Of a stretch of DNA of 64,000 nucleotides, positions 17,314-26,539 are shown one piece after another; position 1 is the stretch's first letter; the number at the start of each line of letters is the position of its first letter. The stretch spans positions 1 to 64,000 of the forward strand of contig NZ_FMXM01000002.1 in NCBI RefSeq assembly GCF_900103325.1, in the 5' to 3' direction. The translations under genes and the position numbers were made by a program. Below the pieces are notes generated by a model. That model searched no databases. It worked only from the letters and a program-made list of their open reading frames with translations, and was not told the origin of the DNA. This stretch comes from Mesorhizobium qingshengii (GTDB lineage: Bacteria > Pseudomonadota > Alphaproteobacteria > Rhizobiales > Rhizobiaceae).

Positions 17314-18273
17314 CTAGCCGGGAGATCGATCCGAGACGGCATGGATGCGTTTCAACGCTCCAAGGCCGGCGCCGCGCAGCTTGCTGCGAAGCTGCGGGGA
17401 GACGACGCCCACAGCTTCGAGGAACAGTCTCGCAACGAGCAACGGATCAAGGACCCAGGCAAGCAAGTGAAACAGGGTCCGTCCTAGCGGCACGATCCGA
17501 CGGTGCCGATAGACAATCGCGACGAGGTGCCTTACCCGTCTCGACAATTCAAAGGCGTTCGCCGCGGAGCCATCTGGATTTTGCCAGGCCAGTCGCTCCG
17601 AGCTCGGCAGTCGCACCGAGCGCGTAGGATGGTCACGGCTGTACAAGATCGCATCGGGGGCTTGAACGAACGTCCCCAGCAGGGCCATCTCGGCCAGAAG
17701 CGCGCAATCGGACCCGTAGTAGGGCTCATGCAATGTCGTCTGGACCAAAGCGTCCTGCCGCCAAAGCCCAAACATGGCCGCATCCCACCCGTGCGCCGCA
17801 ACCATCACCCGGAATCGTAAAGCGGGTGATGTCCCTCCCAGATCCGGTAGCACTCTCTCGACATACTGTGTCGGCTGTCCGTTTTCGTCGATTCCCAGCA
17901 GGCGCGGATAGGCGATGACGTGACGGAAGTCATCGTCGAGCGCACGAACGCAGTGCGTGAGAAAGCCGGCGCCCAATACGTCGTCGTGCGCGCACCACTT
18001 GAAGTATTTGCCCCTGCTCAATGTGAAAGCCAGATTGAAATTGGCGGCAGCGCCCAAATTTCGTTCGTTCCTGACATAGCGGATGCGCCGGTCGAGCCGC
18101 GCGAACTCCTGGCATATGTCGGCGGTCCGGTCCGTCGAAGCATTGTCGGTGATGACCAATTCAAAATCATCGAAGTCCTGTTCTAGGATCGACCGGATCG
18201 CCTCGGCGACGAAATTCTGACCGTTGTAGACGGGCAGACCAAGGGATACTTGCGGCAGCGTGGAGTGTTCCAT
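17314..18273 (-). CDS. Glycosyltransferase family 2
   Basis: A 319-residue GT-A transferase. The opening VSLGLPVYNGQNFVAEAI, then LVITDNASTDRTADI, and the metal motif WCAHDDVLG (DxD-equivalent His-Asp-Asp) are typical of GT2 enzymes that extend lipid-linked repeat units. A predicted amphipathic/hydrophobic patch near the C-terminus may hold it at the membrane. Starts 23 bases after the upstream methyltransferase stop and lies 39 bases before the DUF707 start, so it is in the same minus-strand operon. Confidence 0.9.
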   Translation of the reverse strand: MEHSTLPQVSLGLPVYNGQNFVAEAIRSILEQDFDDFELVITDNASTDRTADICQEFARLDRRIRYVRNERNLGAAANFNLAFTLSRGKYFKWCAHDDVLGAGFLTHCVRALDDDFRHVIAYPRLLGIDENGQPTQYVERVLPDLGGTSPALRFRVMVAAHGWDAAMFGLWRQDALVQTTLHEPYYGSDCALLAEMALLGTFVQAPDAILYSRDHPTRSVRLPSSERLAWQNPDGSAANAFELSRRVRHLVAIVYRHRRIVPLGRTLFHLLAWVLDPLLVARLFLEAVGVVSPQLRSKLRGAGLGALKRIHAVSDRSPG

Positions 18274-18296
18274 CTTCAGGTTCTTCTTGACGACGA

Positions 18297-19517
18297 TCAG
18301 ACCGAGACGACTTCGGGTCGCAGGTCTAGCGCTTCCAGGGCCTGCATCACTTCGTTTCGGTATATCGGGTTCATGACGATGACGAGGTCGGGCGGATCTT
18401 GCACGAGGTCAGCGGGCGCAATCACCGGATGGCCGGTTCCAGGCGTAAACTTGCCTTGCTTGTAGGGGTTGATGTCGACTGCCGCCGATACCTCGTCCCC
18501 AAGCTGCAATGTCGTCAGGAACGACACAGCCTTTGAACCGCCGCCCCACAGGACTATCCGGCGGCCGGCGGCGTGCGCCGACCGGATGCGCTCCTGCCAC
18601 AGATGCTGGCAAGCCCTCACGCGGACAGGAAACGTTTGTGCCAATCGGTGCATTTCTTCCAGGTCGCGCTCGAGTGGCAGTCTCGGCCCGGTCTGGCCAA
18701 CGGACGGCCGGGCATACTGGACGATGTACTGGTTGTCGTAGACGAGTTCCAGATCGGTGACGTCGAAGCCTTCCTGGCGGAACAGCCGGGCGTGTGCGCC
18801 GGGACTGAAGTAGGAACAATGCTCGTAGTATATGTCCCAGAACGCGCTCTCGGCCAAAACGCGCTTTGCGTCCGGCGTTTCGAAAAACACCCAATCTTCG
18901 GTTCGTTCGCCAACCATCTCGCGGATCAGCCTCACGAAAGTGGCGACTGAACTTATGTGTTCGAGCGTATGGCGGCACAGGACTGCATCCGCTTCGAGGT
19001 GGCGGTAATCCGGCCCGAAGAAATCGACGATGAATTCTACCCGGCTGTCGTCTTCATTGCGCCCTTTGTCGACTCGATAGCCCGGATCGATGCCCAGTCC
19101 CAAGGCGTTGCCGGCCACACAAAGTTCGCGGAGAAACTCCCCCTTGCCGCAGCCAATCTCGAGCACCCGCTTACCGGAAATCTCACATTTCTGTGCAATC
19201 TCATGTGCAAGCTCCTTTGCGAAGCTGTTGAACGTCCCGGAGAAATGCTGGGATTCCTCGAAATTGGTCGAATAGACCATGACCTTTTCGTCAAAGATCT
19301 TGTTGAATATGAACCCGCATGCTTCGCAGAATGCGAGTTCCAGGTCGCGACGCGGAAAGGCGCGGGCTTCGTCGGCCGTGTTCAGCAGGACGCAGCTGTG
19401 TACCGGGACGGATGCGACGCGATAGATCGATCGACCAACCGATGCCGAGCAGCATGGGCACGCCGCCGGCCTAAGCGCGTGGCCATTCCTGACCGTGTGC
19501 GGGTCAACCGAATTCAT
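18297..19517 (-). CDS. Zinc-ribbon SAM methyltransferase, paralogue of 15078-16298
   Basis: A 406-residue methyltransferase with the same plan and exactly the same length as the plus-strand protein at 15078-16298. It has the zinc module CPCCSAS and CEACGFIFN, the SAM motif VLEIGCGKGEFLREL, the HTLEHISS motif, DIYYEHCSYFSP in the active-site position, and the C-terminal IVLWGGGSKAVSF and VDINPYKQGKF. It overlaps the preceding GT4 stop by ATGA, so it belongs to the GT4-MT-GT2-DUF707 operon rather than the rfbF operon. The pair probably acts on related sugars or carries out sequential steps. Confidence 0.85.
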   Translation of the reverse strand: MNSVDPHTVRNGHALRPAACPCCSASVGRSIYRVASVPVHSCVLLNTADEARAFPRRDLELAFCEACGFIFNKIFDEKVMVYSTNFEESQHFSGTFNSFAKELAHEIAQKCEISGKRVLEIGCGKGEFLRELCVAGNALGLGIDPGYRVDKGRNEDDSRVEFIVDFFGPDYRHLEADAVLCRHTLEHISSVATFVRLIREMVGERTEDWVFFETPDAKRVLAESAFWDIYYEHCSYFSPGAHARLFRQEGFDVTDLELVYDNQYIVQYARPSVGQTGPRLPLERDLEEMHRLAQTFPVRVRACQHLWQERIRSAHAAGRRIVLWGGGSKAVSFLTTLQLGDEVSAAVDINPYKQGKFTPGTGHPVIAPADLVQDPPDLVIVMNPIYRNEVMQALEALDLRPEVVSV

Positions 19518-20830
19518 GGCAAGGCCGGCTCGGCAAGAGAACCGGATATGCCGCGTGCCGAAGTCTCCGCCTCGAGGAATTCGTTGTGCCCCATTTCGCG
19601 AGCAGACTGGATGGACTGAGCAAGGCCGAGAGCATCGAATATCGCAAGGTCGAACCTCTCCTCGGAAAACCTCTGCGCATTCATCCGGCAGGCGTTGGGT
19701 GCAATCGACGCCCTGTTTTCTTCAAATATATCAATTGCATCCGCGATGGAGTCGATTGTCTGGCGGCTGAACAGGACACCGGTCGGATGACTGCTTTGGC
19801 CAAGTGGACGAACGATGTCGCGGGCGCCCCCACGGCCGAAAGCGATCAGCGGGGTGCCACATGCCTGCGCCTCGGCCAACGAGATTCCGAAATCCTCGCA
19901 TCCGGCAAAAACCATCGCCCGCGCATTCGCGATCCTCTCGATGTAATCGTGCCGCGGCAGATAGCCGGTGAAGATGATGTTGGGACCGGCAATCGACCTG
20001 AGATGCTTTGACTGTACGTCGTCGCCCACGACGACCAAGCGCCGCGACGGCGTCTTGCTGAACGCCTCGATGATCAGGTCCGTACGCTTGTAAGGCGCAT
20101 GGAACGCCGCCGTTACGTAGTAGTCTTCCTTGTTGGCAACGTATTCGAGTTCCTGGATAGCCACTGGCGGGTGGACCACGCGCGCGTCGCGGCCGTAGAT
20201 CCGCTGGATCCGGGAACGCACGTAGTTCGAATTTGCCAGCATCAAATCTGGACCGTGCGCAGTTCGGGTGTCCCATGTGCGCAGGTTGTGAAGCAGATAA
20301 CGAAAGGCCAGGCCCTTCGGCCCAAATCCCAATCCGCCCTGCTGCAGGTAAGAGAACTGTTCGTCCCAGGCATATCGCACCGGACTGTGCACGTAGCAAA
20401 GGTGCGGCTGATCCGGTCGGGTCAAGACCCCTCTGGAAAAGGCGGCTGAGGAGGAGATTACCGCGTCATATCCCGTTACATCGAACTGCTCGATCATGAA
20501 TGGGCAGAGAAAGAAGAGAGAGCGGTAGTATTTTTGCACGAACGGCAGGCGATTTATCGGGGACACGTGAAAAACGACATGTTTGAAATACTCGTCTTTG
20601 ACTTCTTTTGGTAGAAAGTCGAATAACGTGAAGACCTCGGCTCTCGGAAAAATCTTGCAGATTCGAGCCAGGACCCGCTCTCCGCCTCGAAAATTCGGAC
20701 ACCAGTCGTGCACTACCGCGATGCGGGCGTTGCGGTCGATGGCTGGGAATTGCGCCTTGCTCGTGGAACACGCATCTTTCGCGGCAAGGCCTTCCATCGT
20801 GGTCGATTTTGCCTGTCGCACGTGACGCAT
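19514..20830 (-). CDS. Glycosyltransferase family 4, first gene of a minus-strand operon
   Basis: A 438-residue GT-B transferase. N-terminal motifs are IAVVHDWCPNFRGGERVLA and LCYVHSPVRYAWDE. The donor half has YYVTAAFHAPYKRTDLIIEAF and the signature FGISLAEAQACGTPLIAFGRGG with the expected acidic residues. This form resembles WbaZ/mannosyltransferase-like GT4 proteins. The frame is open further upstream to 20911, but I choose the ATG at 20830 because GGGAAGG sits about 8 bases before it. The upstream 210 bases separate it from a divergent GT2 gene. Confidence 0.87.
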   Translation of the reverse strand: MRHVRQAKSTTMEGLAAKDACSTSKAQFPAIDRNARIAVVHDWCPNFRGGERVLARICKIFPRAEVFTLFDFLPKEVKDEYFKHVVFHVSPINRLPFVQKYYRSLFFLCPFMIEQFDVTGYDAVISSSAAFSRGVLTRPDQPHLCYVHSPVRYAWDEQFSYLQQGGLGFGPKGLAFRYLLHNLRTWDTRTAHGPDLMLANSNYVRSRIQRIYGRDARVVHPPVAIQELEYVANKEDYYVTAAFHAPYKRTDLIIEAFSKTPSRRLVVVGDDVQSKHLRSIAGPNIIFTGYLPRHDYIERIANARAMVFAGCEDFGISLAEAQACGTPLIAFGRGGARDIVRPLGQSSHPTGVLFSRQTIDSIADAIDIFEENRASIAPNACRMNAQRFSEERFDLAIFDALGLAQSIQSAREMGHNEFLEAETSARGISGSLAEPALP

Positions 20831-21121
20831 ATCATGTCCTTCCCGCAGCGCACCATTCGGAACTACTTTTTCGCCGGGCTTCTGGAAGTGTGTGTCGTCT
20901 ATCCAGCCCAAACAAGCTGCCTATCGGGCTAAGTTCCTCCTTCGCCAAGGGCTGATGATATTCCAACGGACTACGCGTCCTAGTTCGATGGGTCTAAGCA
21001 TACGTTGAAGCTAACCTTATGCGCATGCTGTAGCTGCGGAGGCGACGGACTAGGATGCTTCCTCAAAGACAGTCCGAAAATCGGTTTTGTCTCCATTGGC
21101 CCGTGCGGAGTATTATTGTCG
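20831..21121. promoter_or_regulatory. Divergent promoter region between GT4 and GT2-exoF units
   Basis: About 290 bases between two head-to-head glycosyltransferase genes (the plus-strand frame is open from 21005 but starts at 21122). Promoters for both the minus-strand GT4 operon and the plus-strand GT2-exoF pair should be here. I cannot point to specific boxes. Confidence 0.35.
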
Positions 21122-21988
21122 ATGAAAGTGGCGGTCGTCATTGCAACGTTCGGTCGCCCTGAACACGTGACCCGGCTTCTCGCCCGGCTCGAGCATCAGA
21201 CCAGACTGCCGGACGCGGTCATAATCTCGGCCCCCGACGCAGAGCATGTTCCGGGCGGCATCGCCTCCACTTTTCCCATATCGACCGTGTTCGGAAGGAC
21301 GGGCCTGCCGGCGCAACGAAACATCGCCCTCGACGTCGCGGGCGACCGCTTCGACATCGTCACTTTCTTCGACGACGACTTCGTTCCTGAAGACACGTAT
21401 CTCGCCGGTGTATCGACGGCGTTCGAGCGGCAGCCGGACTGGGCTGTCGTGACGGGACAGGTGCTGAAGGATGGAGCGACCACGGCCGGGCTTACATGGA
21501 ATGAAGGTGTCCAGGTGCTTCGAGAGGCGGGGCCCGCGGCTGAAACGGGGGGTGTGGACAGGCTTTGCGGCTACGGGTGCAACATGTCCATAAGGGTGGC
21601 ATTCATCGGTGACCTGCGCTTTGATGAACGCCTCGTACTCTATGGGTGGCAGGAAGACGTCGACTTCACCAGCCAACTGAGAGCCAAAGGGCGAGTTGTG
21701 GCCTTGCACTCGATCCGTGGGGTTCATCTCGGCGTCAAGAGCGGTCGCGTCAGCGGCGTGCGCTTCGGCTATTCCCAGGTGGCGAACCCTATCTACCTGA
21801 TCCGCAAAGGTACCGTTCCATTGACCTTCGCATTGAGACTGGTCGGCAAGAACATTCTTGCCAATCTCGCGCGCAGTTTGTGGCCGGAATCCTACGTCGA
21901 TAGAAGAGGTCGCCTGCGCGGCAATCTCTTGGCCCTCTCACATGTCGCAAGAGGCCGGGTGGAGCCAGAATACATTCTGGAAATCTAG
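21122..21988 (+). CDS. Glycosyltransferase family 2
   Basis: A 288-residue GT-A transferase. It begins MKVAVVIATFGRPEHVTRLL; the frame is open to 21005 but the upstream 39 codons are not family-like. The DxD motif is VTFFDDDFVPE, the acceptor-side motif is GYGCNMSIR, and YGWQEDVDFTSQL carries the ED-type catalytic base expected in GT2 enzymes. It is followed 13 bases later by the ExoF-like gene, so the two are co-transcribed; transfer to the growing EPS repeat is likely, with donor unknown. Confidence 0.88.
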   Translation: MKVAVVIATFGRPEHVTRLLARLEHQTRLPDAVIISAPDAEHVPGGIASTFPISTVFGRTGLPAQRNIALDVAGDRFDIVTFFDDDFVPEDTYLAGVSTAFERQPDWAVVTGQVLKDGATTAGLTWNEGVQVLREAGPAAETGGVDRLCGYGCNMSIRVAFIGDLRFDERLVLYGWQEDVDFTSQLRAKGRVVALHSIRGVHLGVKSGRVSGVRFGYSQVANPIYLIRKGTVPLTFALRLVGKNILANLARSLWPESYVDRRGRLRGNLLALSHVARGRVEPEYILEI

Positions 21989-22001
21989 GATAGAGGCAAA
22001 G

Positions 22002-23438
22002 ATGCTCAAAGACCCGTCTCTTTCGATCGACAATGGCATCTGCCCAATTCGCCGGAGCAGATCCCCGGACAACCCGTCCAATCGGCGCCCCTCCACGCGC
22101 CTCCTGCATGTCGTGGTATCAGCAGGACTGTCATTGGCCTGCATTTTGGGTGCTTCGTCTGCCGGCGCGAAGGAATATCTGCTCGGGCCGCAAGACAAGC
22201 TCCGCGTCAAGGTCTACGAGTGGCGCCCCTCTCGCGACACGATCTTCGCCTGGGACGCCCTGAATGATACATATACCGTTGGTCCGGATGGCTCGGTGTC
22301 GCTGCCGCTGGTCGGCGAGATTGAAGCCGGCGGCCTGACGACCAACGAGATTGCGGACTCGATCGGCGAGCGCTTGATGAAAAACGTCGGCTTGGCGAGA
22401 TCACCAAACATCGCAGTGGAGATCGTCCAGTTCCGACCGTTTTACGTCGTTGGCAAAGTGACACAATCGGGTGAGTTCGCATTCCGGCCAGGGCTGACGG
22501 TATTGCAGGCATTGAGTCTTGCCGGCGGATTGCGAACGCGGGAAGACAAGGACGCAAGGTTCGAACGCGAAGCGATCCAGAGTCGAGGGGACATAAGTCT
22601 GCTTCGGCTGAATGAGGTCAGCCTGCTCGCCCGCAGGGCGCGGCTCGAAGCGGAACTTTCTCATGCAAGCGCAGTCGAGTTCCCGCCCGAGATCACCTCA
22701 CGCGTCCAGGAAGACGCCGTTGCCATGACCATGACGCAGGAGCGTTTGATCTTCCAGGCTCGAAGCGAGGGAATGGATACCCAAATCAAAGCGCTTCAGA
22801 GCTTGCGCGAGTTCCTCGACAAAGAGCTGGGCTCGCTCGGGGAGCAACTCGTCTTCCTCGACAAGCAGATCGAGTCTATCCAAAAAGAGTTGAACAACGT
22901 TTCGGCGCTCGTGGGCAAAGGGCTCGCGGTGGCGCCGCGTGAATTCGCGCTTGAAAGAACTCTTGCGCAAACGCAGAGTGAAAAATTGTCGGCGGAAACC
23001 AGCCTGCTACGGGGGCGGCAGGAGATAAGCAAGACAGACATCTCGATTATCGAACTTCAGGACGGACGGCGAAACGAGGTCACCAACGACTTGCGTCAAG
23101 TACAGGCTGAACTCGATGCCCTGAAGAGCAAGACCGAGACGACCCAGCGTCTATTGTACGATTCTGAGGTCTCCGCTCCAAATCTTCGGGCACGCGAGGC
23201 AGAATCGGGCCTGGCCACGCCGGTCTACACGATTTTCCGGTCCCTGGCCGATGGCACGACAGAGCAGATTCCAGCGACCGAAACGAGCGCTGTCGAGCCA
23301 GGAGATACCGTAAAGATCGACATACCGCTGACGCCGGATGAAACCGGCGTGCTGGGCGCGATATCAGCCGGACGGAAACAGGCTTCCGGAGTGGCGCGTC
23401 AGGCAGATGCCGCCAGCGATTCCGTGGCCATTCCGTAA
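22002..23438 (+). CDS. exoF: ExoF-like polysaccharide export protein (Wza/OPX class)
   Basis: A 478-residue periplasmic/outer-membrane-associated export protein. The signal segment about residues 35-55 ends SSAGA-KEYLLG. The Poly_export domain starts GPQDKLRVKVYEW and continues TVGPDGSVSLPLVGEIEAGG; an SLBB-like part follows (FYVVGKVTQSGEFAFRPGLTVLQALSLAGG). The C-terminal half is a long coiled coil (about 205-400) rich in Glu, Gln and Leu, as in ExoF of Sinorhizobium, which is shorter (about 420). I chose the ATG at 22002, preceded by GAGG, over an upstream in-frame ATG at 21858 that would overlap the GT2 gene. It should work with the ExoP-like protein at 26.5-28.4 kb. Confidence 0.86.
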   Translation: MLKDPSLSIDNGICPIRRSRSPDNPSNRRPSTRLLHVVVSAGLSLACILGASSAGAKEYLLGPQDKLRVKVYEWRPSRDTIFAWDALNDTYTVGPDGSVSLPLVGEIEAGGLTTNEIADSIGERLMKNVGLARSPNIAVEIVQFRPFYVVGKVTQSGEFAFRPGLTVLQALSLAGGLRTREDKDARFEREAIQSRGDISLLRLNEVSLLARRARLEAELSHASAVEFPPEITSRVQEDAVAMTMTQERLIFQARSEGMDTQIKALQSLREFLDKELGSLGEQLVFLDKQIESIQKELNNVSALVGKGLAVAPREFALERTLAQTQSEKLSAETSLLRGRQEISKTDISIIELQDGRRNEVTNDLRQVQAELDALKSKTETTQRLLYDSEVSAPNLRAREAESGLATPVYTIFRSLADGTTEQIPATETSAVEPGDTVKIDIPLTPDETGVLGAISAGRKQASGVARQADAASDSVAIP

Positions 23439-23469
23439 CTCATCGGTCATCGGTCAACTTTCTCACGGA

Positions 23470-24933
23470 CTAAGCGCGGCTGGGAATTGAAGCCGATCGA
23501 CGCTTGCCCGGACGGCCCCGGCGCTCGGGCATCTCCACAGGCGTTACAGCAACGCAGTCGTCTTGCACCGGCAGGCGCCGGCAGACGAGAACGACAGCAA
23601 GCGGAATATAGAAAACGATGCCGGGGTCCGGACTGCCGCTTGCGAGCGACCCGGCCACCAATGAAGCAAGGGCGCAAGCGCGAGCGCTTGCCGCGATTGC
23701 CTCGACCTCTGGATCGATACGGCCGCCAACGCCCCTCAGGCCCCGCACCAACATTGCCAACAGGATCATCATCATCACTGTGCCGAACAGTCCCAACTGA
23801 GAGAGGAGCGCTATCAGCCAACTCGAAGCCCGCGAACTGCCCAGCCCGACCCCCAGCCCGCCGGTGTCGAAGAACGACTGCAGGCTCTTGTAGTTCCAGT
23901 AGCTGCGCTCCTGGCCAGAGGCCGAAGCGACCTTATTGATCACCGTGGTGTCGACAAGCTGCGCCACCGGATCAAGGAAATGCGGGTAAAACAGGCTGAC
24001 GGCCATCCCGAGGAGGAGCAAGGGCATCAGCAGCGCGACCAGCAGCGCCTCCCCCGGCTTCAACCGACCCGTGACGAACGACTTGGTGATGGAGATGACA
24101 ACAGGCACACTTATGATCGCAAGTCCGACATAGGCGGTCGATGATGTCGATAGCAGCAGGAGAACGAACAAAATCGCCCCCAGGCCCAGCGCGAACTTGG
24201 ATCCGGTCCTGGTCCAATAGGTGTAGGTGAATGCAAGCCCCGTCAGCGACACTCCACCGAACGCCGATGCTTCTGAAAACGCCCCTGCGATCCGCCAGAA
24301 GCCTGCTTCTTCAACTTGTGTCAGCATGGAGTAGCTGGCGGTGCGGATCGGGGCGAGGATGTCACCCGCGCCAACCAGTTTACCCAGCAAATCCAGGATT
24401 CCCATCGACACATGCAAGGTGAACCACAGGAAGTAGCCCCGTTTGATGTCCGCCAAGGTGCCATCACGCTGAAGCAGCAGGCAGACCGCCAGGAACGTCA
24501 ATCCCGCTAGAACAAAGTATCCCGTCTGGGAGATATTGGCAGACACCGGTGCCAAGGCGGCTTCGTAGACGCCCCTGCCCGTCCGGGAAGCGACGAAAGC
24601 GCTCGTCTGCCCGGCAAAGAGCCTGGGGAACAGCAGTGCCCCGATCGTCACGTAGATCATGAACGCGCAGACGATCCATGCTGCACCAATATGGCCGAAG
24701 ACGGTTCCCAGTTCCCTCCATATTCCCCTTCGAGCAAGCGCCGCCATGATCAGGAGCATGTTGAAGACCGTGAAGATGAGTGGCGATGAGCCGCCAAGCG
24801 AGCTTATCGTCCCAATCGCAGTCGCACCAAAAGCCAGCGAGGCTATCAACGCAGTGATCATCGACCAGCGCATACATGCGACGAAGGCCAGTATCCCCGT
24901 ACATATCAATAATCCGACGACGGAAATCTGCAT
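23470..24933 (-). CDS. Wzy/ExoQ-like polysaccharide polymerase or O-antigen ligase-like membrane protein
   Basis: A 487-residue protein with about 11 to 12 membrane helices and one large periplasmic loop (about 330-385, with QERSYWNYKSLQSFFDTGGLG), the general plan of Wzy polymerases and WaaL ligases. The loop's GVGLGSSRASSW segment resembles the conserved loop of this superfamily. In an exo-type cluster it is the best candidate for ExoQ-type repeat-unit polymerase. Sequence identity across this family is low, so polymerase versus ligase is inferred from context. Convergent with exoF (31 bases apart) and divergent from the small membrane gene at 25084. Confidence 0.78.
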   Translation of the reverse strand: MQISVVGLLICTGILAFVACMRWSMITALIASLAFGATAIGTISSLGGSSPLIFTVFNMLLIMAALARRGIWRELGTVFGHIGAAWIVCAFMIYVTIGALLFPRLFAGQTSAFVASRTGRGVYEAALAPVSANISQTGYFVLAGLTFLAVCLLLQRDGTLADIKRGYFLWFTLHVSMGILDLLGKLVGAGDILAPIRTASYSMLTQVEEAGFWRIAGAFSEASAFGGVSLTGLAFTYTYWTRTGSKFALGLGAILFVLLLLSTSSTAYVGLAIISVPVVISITKSFVTGRLKPGEALLVALLMPLLLLGMAVSLFYPHFLDPVAQLVDTTVINKVASASGQERSYWNYKSLQSFFDTGGLGVGLGSSRASSWLIALLSQLGLFGTVMMMILLAMLVRGLRGVGGRIDPEVEAIAASARACALASLVAGSLASGSPDPGIVFYIPLAVVLVCRRLPVQDDCVAVTPVEMPERRGRPGKRRSASIPSRA

Positions 24934-25083
24934 CTAGCTTCTCCGGCGACCAAAGCTGGTCCCGACTTTGACCAGGCGGCCGCGCCGCTTCGGCAGGTCG
25001 ATGGCTTCACAGGAGGCGGCGACTCTGATTTCCTTGGATCGGGGCTGGTATCGCGCAAAGCAAATTGACCTGGGGAGGTCGCC

Positions 25084-25326
25084 GTGTCGTTCGCCATTTT
25101 CGGCGTTGCCTGCCTTGGTTTGGCAATTGGGTTGAAGCTGCGCGTGTCGGCCCTCATAGCGGCGACATTGGCTGTTGTCGTCGCCAGTATCGCTACCGGC
25201 AGTTTTCTCCAGCTGTCCGTTCAAACCATCATCCGCTCGACATTCTATCTCGTTATCGTCACTCAAATTGCCTATTTGATCGGCCTTGCGCTGGCGCTGC
25301 TGTCCTATCGCGCCAGACGGCGCTGA
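25084..25326 (+). CDS. Small inner-membrane protein, possibly ExoX-like
   Basis: An 80-residue, almost entirely hydrophobic protein with two or three membrane helices (about 3-20, 24-42, 52-74) and a basic tail YRARRR. It starts at GTG, supported by a strong GGGGAGG about 7 bases upstream. I do not recognise the family with certainty. Sinorhizobium ExoX, a small membrane protein that post-transcriptionally represses the ExoY transferase, has the same size and lies beside exoY. This gene sits 28 bases from the 3' end of the exoY homologue and points towards it. The functional analogy is inference. Confidence 0.62.
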   Translation: MSFAIFGVACLGLAIGLKLRVSALIAATLAVVVASIATGSFLQLSVQTIIRSTFYLVIVTQIAYLIGLALALLSYRARRR

Positions 25327-25354
25327 GACGATCTCTGCCGCATGGGCTGCAAGT

Positions 25355-26206
25355 TCACGAAGTCTGCTCGAATTTCATCATGGCGGGTATCGTCTTGACG
25401 AGGATCAGGAGATCGCGGCCCAGAGACCATGTTCTAACGTACTGGGCATCCAGCGATACCCGATGAGAATATTCGGTCATGCTCCTGCCGTTTATCTGCC
25501 AAAGGCCGGTGAGCCCCGGGCGTGTCTTCAAATATTCATGCGTTGCTGTGCCATAGCGCAGTAATTCATCGGCAACGACAGGCCGCGGACCAACGCAGCT
25601 CATATCGCCACGCAATATGTTGAACAACTGCGGCAGTTCGTCGAGGCTCGATTTGCGAAGCATCTTTCCGAAGAACAGGACGCGCGGATCAAGCTTCAGT
25701 TTCTGGTTGGCCGACCACTCCTGAGCAGCTTGCACATCACGACTAAGGTGCCGTTGCAACACCTCCTCGGCGTTCGGCACCATCGTGCGGAACTTGTAGC
25801 AGTCGAAGGCCTTGCCATTGAACCCGATACGGCGGTGAACGAACAATACCGGACCGCCTGTGGTCGCCTTGATCAAGAGTGGAATGAGAAGCATGAGGGG
25901 ACTGATCAGAACAAGCGCCGTCGAGGCCACCAGCAGATCAAGAGCCCGCTTTGCCCGACCACCGAGTGGCTGGCGTCCTTCGCTCGGCAGGTTTTCCTGC
26001 GCGCCTGCCGCCGGCATGCCTTGATCAAACGGAATGGCATTGTGGTCTTGGCTTGCGCTCAAATGCGGCGGGGACACGTTCGGCATATTCGATCTGGCGG
26101 CCGCGCCGCCTCGACGCCAAAGAGCCCATGTCGCCGCAGGCCGGGTTCCGGCCAGAATGCCCAAGATCTCGCGTCGCCCCGGTTTACTTTCGATCACATT
26201 GGACAT
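25355..26206 (-). CDS. exoY: ExoY-like undecaprenyl-phosphate sugar phosphotransferase
   Basis: A 283-residue polyprenyl-phosphate hexose-1-phosphate transferase of the ExoY/WbaP family, which starts EPS repeat-unit synthesis. The N-terminal roughly 75 residues are a variable Ala/Pro/Gln-rich tail. The catalytic domain starts at the membrane segment ALDLLVASTALVLISP, followed by FVHRRIGFNGKAFDCYKFRTM, LRKSSLDELPQLFNILRGDMS and VGPRP, with the catalytic Asp-Glu in SLDELPQ. The end TRPGLTGLWQINGRS is the family signature. It stands alone with a 333-base gap upstream and faces the small membrane gene at 25084. Confidence 0.9.
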   Translation of the reverse strand: MSNVIESKPGRREILGILAGTRPAATWALWRRGGAAARSNMPNVSPPHLSASQDHNAIPFDQGMPAAGAQENLPSEGRQPLGGRAKRALDLLVASTALVLISPLMLLIPLLIKATTGGPVLFVHRRIGFNGKAFDCYKFRTMVPNAEEVLQRHLSRDVQAAQEWSANQKLKLDPRVLFFGKMLRKSSLDELPQLFNILRGDMSCVGPRPVVADELLRYGTATHEYLKTRPGLTGLWQINGRSMTEYSHRVSLDAQYVRTWSLGRDLLILVKTIPAMMKFEQTS

Positions 26207-26539
26207 TTCTGCTCACACTACTTGCACACGTCTCCAGCTGTATTTTTGACAACTTTGGATGGCTAACGGCAAGCAGCGAAAAGGTTGTAGACTGGGAGGA
26301 GCGGCAATGACGGGCTACACCTAAGATGCTAGCCTCTCGTTCGCACGAACGGCTGCTGTTCCTGCCGGTGCCGCGCGCTTTCGGAATTTGGCGCCATCAT
26401 CCGCGACCATATGGCGCCGTGTCGAGGGCGAACCGGCTTCTGCCGGGCCTGCCGATCCTCTGCATCACATTGGCAGGAGGCCTAGGCCACTCCCGCAGAA
26501 GGTGACCTACCACCGATGCACCCACCAACAGCATGCAAG
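26207..26539. other. Intergenic, exoY promoter region
   Basis: About 330 bases between exoY and the ExoP-like gene. It contains a near-perfect inverted repeat CGTTCG-CA-CGAACG at 26338-26351 (about 130 bases before exoY), which could be an operator, but I have no second copy to support it. No gene recognised. Confidence 0.35.

Noticed and set aside
26338-26351. Inverted repeat CGTTCG-CA-CGAACG upstream of exoY
   Set aside because: Single occurrence, no known binding protein, short enough to arise by chance.
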